Positions 56,763 through 64,000 of a stretch of DNA of 64,000 nt are shown here, piece after piece. Position numbers and translations under genes: made by a program. The stretch is from contig JAYKXP010000001.1 of NCBI GenBank assembly GCA_037176845.1, forward strand, positions 620,001-684,000, written 5' to 3'. This DNA comes from Paramarasmius palmivorus. Its lineage: Eukaryota; Basidiomycota; Agaricomycetes; Agaricales; Marasmiaceae. Position 1 is the stretch's first letter. Each line of letters starts with the position of its first letter. Under the pieces are notes generated by a model. The model worked only from the letters and a program-made list of their open reading frames with translations. It made no database searches and had not been told where the DNA came from.

Positions 56763-57330
56763 TAGTTGTCAGTGCATGCCATGAGATACCGGAGAACATT
56801 GCTTGATATTGGCAAGTTCACCGTAGACGTTACGAAAGGCAGGTAGCGGGTAGCGCGAGTGTCCAGGGTAGTAAATGAAGTGAGCCTCGTCAACAAAAAT
56901 GTGACCTATGAAACTCCAAAACGCGAGTAGTATCCTTCTTTGAGCTTGAATAGTTGTTCGGGAGTTACAATGAAATGTCGATAGCTTCGGAGAATCCGGC
57001 CTTTGCTCATACATTCTCCTGCAATTTGCATTCACGTTAGACGATTTATGTAGCAAAAGAACATGATACGCATCTTCCAAAACTTCGTGGTCCTATCTGT
57101 CTCTCCGTTAATGGCCAATATTGGTGTCTTTCCTTGGCCTACAAAGCATCTCAGGAATGCACAGTGCGATCGTCTTCCTTGAACCAATTCCCGCAAACAC
57201 AGCCGAGTCCTTCTCATACAACATTCTAACAGCATCAACCTGTAGTTCCCAAGGAATTTCGCGGCCATCCGTGATGAGATACCCAATGATGACTGCTTTG
57301 AGGGCCAACACAAGGTTGTCATGTAGGGTG
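56763..57330 (-). pseudogene. Decayed RecQ-like DNA helicase fragment
   Basis: Reverse-strand frames give REIPWELQVDAVRMLYEKD, AVFAGIGSRKTIALCIPEML (a damaged Walker A: the usual G-x-G-S-G-K-T reads GIGSRKT), RHFIVTPEQLFKLKEGYY and HIFVDEAHFIYYPG (DEAH Walker B), then LPAFRNVYGELANIK, all in the order of the RecQ-like helicases common in basidiomycete genomes. Several frame changes and an in-frame stop separate the pieces, and the C-terminal half is missing. It lies wholly within the inverted repeats, so it was probably captured by the element. Confidence 0.65.
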
Positions 57331-57499
57331 GAGAGAGGTGAGGATAGTCGGAGGAATAATGGATTTTCTTGTCTTTGATGACATCTTCATGGTTTTTTGC
57401 ACCTGTACCATGAGCAGCGCAAGTTCCGAGTCGTCCGCGTCGTTGTAGTCGTGTGGAAGTAGTATGGTTCAACGCGATGGTCGACGGCAGAGAATCTTT

Positions 57500-57642
57500 T
57501 TTTATTTCCGCGTGTGTCATCATTATTACACGCTGTCATGTCATATGTATTACGAGCCTTCCCAAAAAGGATTCTCAAATCCTTTTCGAGTTTCGGCAAA
57601 TCCCTAAAATGTCTCCCGCCAATTTAAACCCAGATGTACAGG
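57500..57642 (-). repeat. Right terminal inverted repeat
   Basis: Reverse complement of 56034-56176. Read on the forward strand it ends AACCCAGATGTACAGG at 57642, immediately followed by the right hairpin. Confidence 0.85.
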
Positions 57643-58611
57643 CCCCTACGTACTGAGTTTACGCGTCACGTAGGGGCATGTCACAGGCCTAGTGCTGTCG
57701 CGTGAGCTTGTATCTCTACATTCCGCTCAATACATCGCACTGTTCAATGAATTGACAGTTAGATTACGATTAGCAAGTCACCAACAAACATTACAAGTAA
57801 GAAATCCGGATAAATCGCATGAAAACACTCGATGCGAGCCCAATATTCAACTTCATCCGAGCAGCAAAAAAACGATGGTCGAAATCAGAGGCCCTAGGTG
57901 CGCAGGTACCAAAAGTGCGATAAAAGCGACGTGATGTGGAGGAAAGGCACTGGTAGTGGATGTTTCTGCAAGCCAGACAGAATCACTGCCAGCCCCGGTG
58001 CGCCACCGTCGTGCAGCTGAGCCGGTTTTTCGTTGCAAAGGATGAGGTGGTACCGAAATGTGGGATTCTCCATGACCATATTTCATTCTTCATTTTGAGG
58101 ATGCTCTGGGACAATGAAAACAACTTGCTAGGAGTTACATCAAAATCTGAGATGATCTTGACACGATTCTTCCAGAACGTTGTCGTCGTGTCTCGACAAT
58201 ACAAGAGACTTTCCATTCCGAGTTCTTTGAGTTCTAGAGCTTAAGCGAGCGTAAGTGCAATATAAAAAGTCAAGAAATAGCATACGCACGATACCCTCTG
58301 CCTTGTGTCTGCCAATCCTTCCATCTCCACCAAGCGCCATTGGACCATGCCTTCCTGATATAACGAGCGACTGGGAACCTGAAAGATGATTCAATACATC
58401 AGGAGCTCAGATTGGTATTAAGGTGTATGGGTTTCGAAGTGGTGGTGAAGTGGTGACGCGGCTGTACGGTTAACCGGAACCGGCAACGCACATATCCGAC
58501 GTCATTAGCTAATCAAAATCCTGGCGCGGTTTCGTGCAGTAACACAAGACTAGGCTTTACTGTACTTTAGTCGTTCTGTAGTAAAGATTTTACTACACAA
58601 ACGGCTCTTCC
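57643..58611. other. Intergenic region upstream of the kinase
   Basis: About 970 bases. The left end is the outer hairpin of the element (57643-57676). Reverse-strand open frames (57853-58216, 58140-58394) show no domain. No gene supported. Confidence 0.45.
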
Positions 58612-60021
58612 ATGATGGAAATAGAATCGCAACTAGCAAATTATGATAACAGACCAAGCGACGAACAAATAGCCACCTCACCTACGGAGACGGTCCTCAG
58701 GCAGACAGCCGCCATTTTGCAAGACAAGGCGGAATATCAGAATCTGGTTTCCCAACAAGGGGAGCTCGCGCAGTCACTGCTAGATCTACTTCAATCAGTG
58801 AGTGCCCTTGGTCTGTCTTCTCTACGTGTTTGAGCTCATTCGTTTGGTACCAGCTATCAACTTCCCCAGAAACGTCACCTCGACTCCGCTCTTCAATTTT
58901 GAAAGCGGTCCTTAGGCTTTCCCGGAATTCGAATCTTTATCCACAGTGTCTGACGATAGAGAATGTCAAGCAGTTGGGAGAACACCCAGTAGCTTCTGGC
59001 GGGTTTGGGGACATTTGGATGGGCGTAGTTGAAGGATCACAGGAGACCGTGTGCTTAAAAGTAGTCAAGTTGTATCAAAATTCCGATGTAGAAAAGGTTC
59101 TCAAGGTGCGTACTTCGATTCAATATATCATTAGTTCCACTCACTGTTCATCACGTAGGATTTCGTACGAGAAGCAATTGTTTGGAGGCAGCTTGAACAT
59201 CCCAATCTTCTACCTTTTCTCGGACTCTATTTCCTCGGTGCTGGGAGACAGCGACTATGCCTCATCTCTCCCTGGATGGCAAACGGAAACCTGATTCAAT
59301 ATTTAGAACGGACGCCACGGGCGGATGTGGATCATCGACAATTAGTGTGTTGCTACAATTCGAATCCACATTCATTTTCTGACGCCAGCTAGGTTTGGGA
59401 CGTGGCGAGTGGCCTTCATTATCTGCATCAAATGAAGATCATCCATGCCGACCTGAAAGGGGTGGGTCGTACCTCTACACAATGATGCTTTACGTTCTAA
59501 CATTTTGCTCTTAAAAGGTCAATATTCTAATCACAGAATCCGGTCGGGCAACCCTTGCCGATTTTGGTCTTTCATATGTGGCGGAAGGAGAGTTGTCAAG
59601 AATGACTTCCTCAAGTGCCTTCTTAGGTGGAACACCGCGATGGCTGGCCCCAGAGCTCCTTAGTCTCGAGTCACGTCCATCCTATGAAAGTGATATTTAC
59701 GCGTTCGGATGTGTGTGCTATGAGGTGCGTTGGACTCGTTGTATTTGCTACTAGTGCATCAAGACCCTGATACATGGCTAGATATATACCGGCCTTCGCC
59801 CATTCCACGAGTTTCGTTCGGATGCTGCAGTAATTCTGGAAATCATCAAGGGAAACCGCCCCTCGCGACCCGACAATCTCCCAAATTTAGACGATACTAT
59901 GTGGTCCCTCATCCGACTGTGTTGGGCCGCTGAGGCGTCCTTAAGGCCTGACATCGACGCGGTCAGGGAGCTACACCGTTCTCTGTTTGGAGCCTCCCCC
60001 TTGCACCGGCCTGGAACTTGA
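58612..60021 (+). CDS. TKL-type serine/threonine protein kinase
   Basis: Start MMEIESQLANYDNRPSDEQ. After an N-terminal helical region, all kinase subdomains read in frame across about six introns: VASGGFGDIWMG (glycine loop), CLKVVKLY (ATP-binding Lys), DFVREAIVWRQLEHPNLLPF, LISPWMANGNLIQYLE, IIHADLKGVNILI (catalytic loop H-A-D in place of H-R-D, Asp kept), ADFGLSYVAEG (magnesium loop), GTPRWLAPELL (APE), SDIYAFGCVCYEIYTG and LCWAAEASLRPDIDAV. This is the tyrosine-kinase-like group greatly expanded in agaricomycetes. It appears active. No other domain precedes it, and its substrate is unknown. The exon 1 duplication relic lies at 52.4 kb. The frame is clean from start to stop. Confidence 0.88.
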
Positions 60022-60171
60022 ACATTTCGGATCATATCTGGCAGAACATTCAACGTGCCGATATGCCATTTAACGGTTTACAGGTAGCCGTTTTCCTATC
60101 TCGGTCTTATGATCAACTGTGCGCAAGGTGATTTACTACCTTCTTGCCTCAAACTCGTTCTTACTGAATAG

Positions 60172-60833
60172 AATGCGACGTGAACCCATTGAGGGTAAAG
60201 GCGAGGAATCACAGGGTGAAGTGACGAAAATTATCGGTGTGCATCATTGTATCTTACTGTCTTCCTGTGGGCGCTCATTGGCGCTTACGTGCAGACTACC
60301 TTACCGTGACCGGCAGGGAGGATTGGAGACTCGTACTGGATGTCTGTAGGGGTGCGTCTTCTGACGAGGTCCTCGCGAAGGAAGCTGTTTGCGCCTTGAG
60401 CCGACAGCTCATGTCTGGTAGACCGGTAGCACAGTTGCATGCCACCAGGGTTCGTTCATGATGTACAATTTTGTGTTCAACCTAACCGTTGTTTCCAGCT
60501 GTGGGCAATGATGCTTTGTAATTCGAGCGAAGTCTTTACCGCACAGTCCACCTCTCCCGCATTTCTAGGCGTATTGGAAGCTTTACTGCTTAGTTCGTTG
60601 ACGAATTCTGCCGTCAAGGAATGTGTATTAGGGGTACTCGGGAATTGTAAGCTGCCTTTTGTCTGTTAGTCCAGTGACGAGCCCTCAAATAAAGCTTTTG
60701 ATTCCATGGGTACAGGCGCGGAAAGAGGCACTGCTCTCAAATGCTTATGGAGAAAAGCCAAAACACATGGTGGACCAGCAGAGGTTAGCCTCGTTTACCC
60801 CGCTATCTTTTTGACTAAATTTCTCGCGAATAG
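60172..60833 (+). CDS. VHS-domain protein (Lsb5-like), start uncertain
   Basis: Start chosen at 60172 (MRREPIEGKGEESQG), followed by GEVTKIIG; exons then give REDWRLVLDVCRGASSDE, VLAKEAVCALSRQLMSGRP, QLHATRLWAMMLCNSSEVF, FLGVLEALLLSS and CLWRKAKTHGGPAE. This is the VHS superhelix of fungal Lsb5/GGA-like trafficking proteins (W-x-L-V-L-D-V-C and A-K-E-A segments). Only about 190 residues are present, and the usual GAT-like C-terminal part is absent. The last VHS exon ends at 60,784 with a valid donor whose acceptor lies exactly at the F-box ATG (60,834), in the same phase, so VHS and F-box may form one fused protein. An upstream ATG at 60,063 is another possible start. Confidence 0.6.
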
Positions 60834-62562
60834 ATGGCATTGACAATGGCTAGGTTTATCCGACAGCCCGACAAGCTTACTCGGCATTTACCAGTCAACC
60901 AACTCTTCCGTCTACCATCAAGGATTATCCTTCGCATTCTCGGAGAATTGGATCTAGTTGGAGTCGCTCGGTGCATGCAGGTACTTTGACTTTATAAACG
61001 TTACCCTTTCTCTAAGCTAATGTAGAGCATCGAAAGGTCTGCCGCACACTTCACTCACTTGCACATTCGACGCAATTATACGAATACAAGTCCGAGTTAA
61101 CATTGGCGAACCTTGTAGATGGCCTGATAGACGAGTCATATGATATACAATCTCGTCTTCAACAACTCAGATCCCATCAGGATGCTTGGAGGTCGTTCCA
61201 CTGGACGTCAAAGTACATACCAGAAGCGGGACGCAACTGCTCTATTGGGTTGTGGGAGATTGCCGGAGGTGTCTTTTGTCAAGGAAAGAAATTTGACGCT
61301 GATTTTGGTTTCTCGTTTACCCAGCTGCCCTCGAAACATCGCAATATCGCAATGAAAGAATGGTCAATCAATGGTTTTGGACTTACTTGTGACGATTTTA
61401 CTTTCGAGCCGGCTCAGGACCTTTTAGTCTTGGTCAGGGCAGGGTTGGATTCTGAGGGGTATGTGTTTAGAAGTGGGTCGAAATCTTGACTAACATATAT
61501 ATACAGTGTCACAACACACTTTGAAGTGCAGCTGTGTTGCCTAGAGAAGGGAGGACCGCACCCTTGGGCAGCATATATGACCTGCAATGTCAGGTGCTTA
61601 CATGAAGGGGTACAAGCCGGACAATGGACATACGATTTACAGGTGTATGGCGACCAGTTCGGTATTCTCTGTCAGTCGGAAGAGGATGTCTATTCGCAAC
61701 TAGCCATCTTGAATTGGAGGACAGGAAAATACAGAATACGTCCCTTTCTCATGGAAGGATCTTATGCCTTCTTGTCAAGTCGATTATTGGTATACACAAC
61801 AAGTTACAAAACTGAGGACATACCAACTCTCGCAATCATTGATCTCGACCATGTACATTGCGAGGACAGGTGCTGGCTCCTGCACCTCCGGCTTCCTATC
61901 CCCGATCATTTTGATGGCAATTCCTCCGTTTTTGTGCACACTAGCTCCTCCCAACAACTACCTCAAGTCCGAGTGCCGTTCCAAACTTCATCTCGTGATC
62001 AGCTTGTTGCAATCCCGATAGTACTTGAAGCAACTAATATCGAATGGTTGTTGCTCTTGGCCTCACTCCAGGGACTTCTCCTTATTGCTGGGAGAATGGC
62101 ATATTATCCTCCCAGTGCACGTGAGATTCCTTGGGAGACTTGGGGGGCCTGCAAATACCAAGATGCTATCATTGAACAACTTCAATCCACAAATGCCCTT
62201 TTACATTTACGGTCTTCGAGCTGTGCTCCCAAATAATGAGCCCGGGCACGAGGGTAAACGGTTCTGCGTGTATGATTTTAATACGTACACAATACGACCG
62301 GAAGAGAGCACAAATGAGTTCTCCCTCGATGCCGAATATCGATCCGCGGTCCTGGGCTCTACAATTCGGACGAGGTTACCGTGTCGAATTGTTGAAGGGG
62401 AACTGCCCACGGCTTTCGGACACCTGCTCTTGACCGAAGATGCTCTAGTGGCAATATCAGACAAGGTATGTAATAGTCCTACTCTATGTGCAAGGTGCTC
62501 CTAATTGATTCGTATTTTGACAGGATGGAGAAGAGTCGGAATGGACGTTCTACTCTTTCTAA
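60834..62562 (+). CDS. F-box protein
   Basis: The start MALTMARFIRQPD leads to VNQLFRLPSRIILRILGELD followed by LVGVARCMQ, an F-box (L-P-x-x-[IL]-x-x-x-I-L-x-x-L-x-x-x-x-L-x-x-x). The long remainder matches the basidiomycete F-box protein type: WRSFHWTSKYIPEAGR, WEIAGGVFCQGKKFDADFGF, LVLVRAGLDSEG, then FEVQLCCLEKGGPHPWAA and YGDQFGILCQSEED, IWNW-like AILNWRTGKY, and YGLRAVLPNNEPGHEGKRFC. It would bring substrates to an SCF ubiquitin ligase. A one-base break lies near 62,180; the last exon ends WTFYSF at 62562. Sequence to 62,833 (WALYGRRTSYDDV, LQAFSIVSELE) may be more of this gene in another frame. Confidence 0.7.
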
Positions 62563-62834
62563 GGGTTGTCGGATATCAAGTCGCAGATCAAAGAGTATTT
62601 AGACACGTGGTGCTTTGCGTAGCACTCCTCTTCAATTTAGCCTTGATCGGCATGGAACGTGGGCTCTGTATGGTAGGCGGACTTCGTATGACGATGTCCG
62701 TAGAGCACTTTCGGACTCTTTCAAGTTGGTAGTCTTCAGGGAGTTAGACCCCGATTTGGTCAGATCGGGGGGTTGCCAGCTTCAAGCATTCAGCATTGTT
62801 TCAGAATTAGAGCCATTGAACATTATACTCTAAA

Positions 62835-62960
62835 AAGCATCTACCTATCACGTTTTGGGACCTTGACAAAATATCGGATATCAGAAGCTGTAGACAAGAA
62901 TTTGGCCTTTGTACCTTTGAATATCGTGTGAATACACAACGATAATAGTACATGTACTAC
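62835..62960 (-). repeat. 3'-flank repeat of the second FAD oxidase
   Basis: The reverse complement matches the left part of copy A (44,410-44,560) and, on the same strand, copy C (about 54,945-55,060): CGGATATCAGAAGCTGTAGA, TTTGGCCTTTGTACCTTTGA and the CACAACGATAATAGTAC end. It directly abuts the stop codon of FAD oxidase copy 2, which shows that the unit began as normal 3' flank of that gene family. Confidence 0.65.
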
Positions 62961-62963
62961 TAC

Positions 62964-64000
62964 CTACAACCCCTCTGGACCTTCCATATACGCCATATTG
63001 AATCTACAACCGCCACATTCAGCACCACTTCAAAGACCCAATGCGAAGAAAAAACAGGCCACTCACCCATCAACATCATACCTCTCCCTAACACTCCTCA
63101 ACACCTCAAACCCTTTATACGTCTCAAACACCTTTTGCTTCTTGTCACATTCATTGAGGAACAGCGGTACACCAGGACAAGGAGGAAAAAGCTCAAAAAA
63201 CATTCGACGATCCGCTTCCACTTGCCTCCAATCATCTATCGTCGGTTCTCGAAAAGTAACCTGCCACAGGACAGCATTGTACGGTCCCAATTCGTCCCCT
63301 TGGCCCTTCCTATCTGCATCCACATACGTAGACCCAATCATTGGATTTCCGCGCCCAATCTCAATCTGCTTCCCCCGAACAGGTGTAAACGCAAGAGCAG
63401 TGAAATCCAATACATCAGCGTGTTGAATAGCAAAAGCGTGTGTGTATTCATATGCTTGGATGTACTTTTCCGTTGCCTCGTCGTCGCCAGCAGTAAACGC
63501 CGACCCACCAAATACATCTCCAAGGCCTTGCACCTCGGGTGTTTCGTCATTGAGATGCGGCATCTCATTGTATGAGAGTCTTTTTGGGGGTGCTAGGATT
63601 CGGAAACGTGCTGGACAATGGGAGCGCGAGAAACGAGGCAAAGGTGGTGTTGAATTTTTCTTCTGTTTGTTGGGGATCGAGTTTTTGAGGATACGAGTTG
63701 TAGAATAGGTTTAACATGGGAAGTGTGAGTGTTGGTGACCCGGGTGATGTTTCGGTTGACGAGTTCGAGGGTAAGGCGACCTCAACAATAGAAGCTAATA
63801 TCACAGCGTCAGGATCTGTGTTTTCGCGCGTAAAAGCTACGATAGCGCGTATGAGGTTGTGGATTGTCGTGTTGGACGAGTCAAACTAGCGGTTTAATCT
63901 CGTTCAACACTCTTCCATAACAGAAAAGGTAGACAATAAGACTCACGACGAGTATACCTCCATACCACGTCTTATCATCTCCATCGGCCGCGATATCATG
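62964..64000 (-). CDS. FAD-linked oxidase, copy 2, cut by window edge
   Basis: Paralogue of the oxidase at 46.2 kb, on the opposite strand; the N-terminal FAD domain lies beyond the window. Visible text: TWYGGILV, VAFTRENTDPDAVIL, LNLFYNSYPQKLDPQQTEE, LSYNEMPHLNDETPEVQG, GDVFGGSAFTAGDD, YIQAYEYTHAFAIQHADVLD, ELGPYNAVLWQVTF and the final exon ending YMEGPEGL at 62964. Protein similarity to copy 1 is high across this region. One frame break near 63,600. It reads through the site where copy 1 breaks near 47,130, so that break in copy 1 is not ancestral. Confidence 0.8.

Larger units (their letters stand above)
56034..57642. mobile_element. Transposon-like element with ~143-bp terminal inverted repeats
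   Basis: The segment is bounded by near-identical inverted repeats (56034-56176 and 57500-57642), which differ at one base in the part I compared. Between them, reverse-strand sequence holds fragments of a RecQ-like helicase; no transposase is visible, so the element is probably non-autonomous or has captured a host gene piece. Just outside each repeat is a small hairpin with different stem sequences (56001-56033 and 57643-57676), so the true ends may lie further out. I see no clear target-site duplication. Total length about 1.6 kb. Confidence 0.7.

Noticed and set aside
1..64000. CRISPR arrays, tRNA and rRNA genes
   Set aside because: No regularly spaced repeats and no cloverleaf with a TTCGA-type T-loop and proper stems were found; a GTTTGAATTCC near 44,075 does not form a T-arm.

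Overview
This window is nuclear DNA from a filamentous fungus, very probably an agaricomycete (mushroom-forming basidiomycete). Nearly every gene is split by short introns of about 45-60 bases with GT...AG ends. The gene content also fits: a DyP-type peroxidase, a pectate lyase ending in a fungal CBM1 cellulose-binding module, a tyrosine-kinase-like protein kinase and an F-box protein of the kinds expanded in these fungi. No bacterial, viral or organellar gene blocks were seen. Exon structures were read by eye from splice signals and reading frame, so gene ends are firmer than internal boundaries.

Layout. Positions 1-13.6 kb: the 3' part of a GH127-like glycosidase, a mitochondrial dicarboxylate carrier (reverse strand), two conserved but functionally uncertain reverse-strand genes, a multi-pass membrane protein, a Ctp1/Sae2/CtIP DNA-end-resection factor and a SAM-dependent methyltransferase. 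14.6-23.4 kb: a secreted phytase-like-domain protein, a Dal5-type permease with micro-exons, the peroxisome biogenesis factor PEX19 and a DHA1-type drug transporter. 23.4-31 kb: a sparse region with a perfect 54-bp palindrome, then a metallo-beta-lactamase-fold hydrolase and a secreted DyP peroxidase. 31-43.5 kb: a Zn2Cys6 transcription factor, nucleoporin Nup53, transaldolase, a pectate lyase with CBM1, and the autophagy regulator ATG13.

From 43.5 kb to the end the window is accessory and rearranged. It holds a secreted FAD-linked oxidase, relics of further copies of that gene and of its promoter in both orientations, an FHA-domain fragment, a TLC-domain membrane protein, a carboxypeptidase-like protein that has lost key catalytic residues, a small beta-rich protein that may be pore-forming, a roughly 1.6-kb transposon-like element with ~143-bp terminal inverted repeats around a decayed RecQ-like helicase fragment, a TKL kinase, a VHS domain adjoining an F-box gene, and a second FAD oxidase running off the right edge.

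Functional themes: plant-polymer and aromatic breakdown (GH127-like, PL1-CBM1, DyP, FAD oxidases), transport (dicarboxylate carrier, Dal5-like permease, DHA1 exporter) and housekeeping cell biology (PEX19, Nup53, ATG13, Ctp1, transaldolase). There is no sign of one coordinated gene cluster.

A major caution: many conserved genes show single-base frame breaks (GH127-like, ctp1, phytase-like, PEX19, permease, Zn2Cys6 factor, pectate lyase, ATG13, both FAD oxidases), while others such as the dicarboxylate carrier, transaldolase, kinase and carboxypeptidase are clean. This pattern looks more like uncorrected indel errors in the assembly than wholesale gene death.
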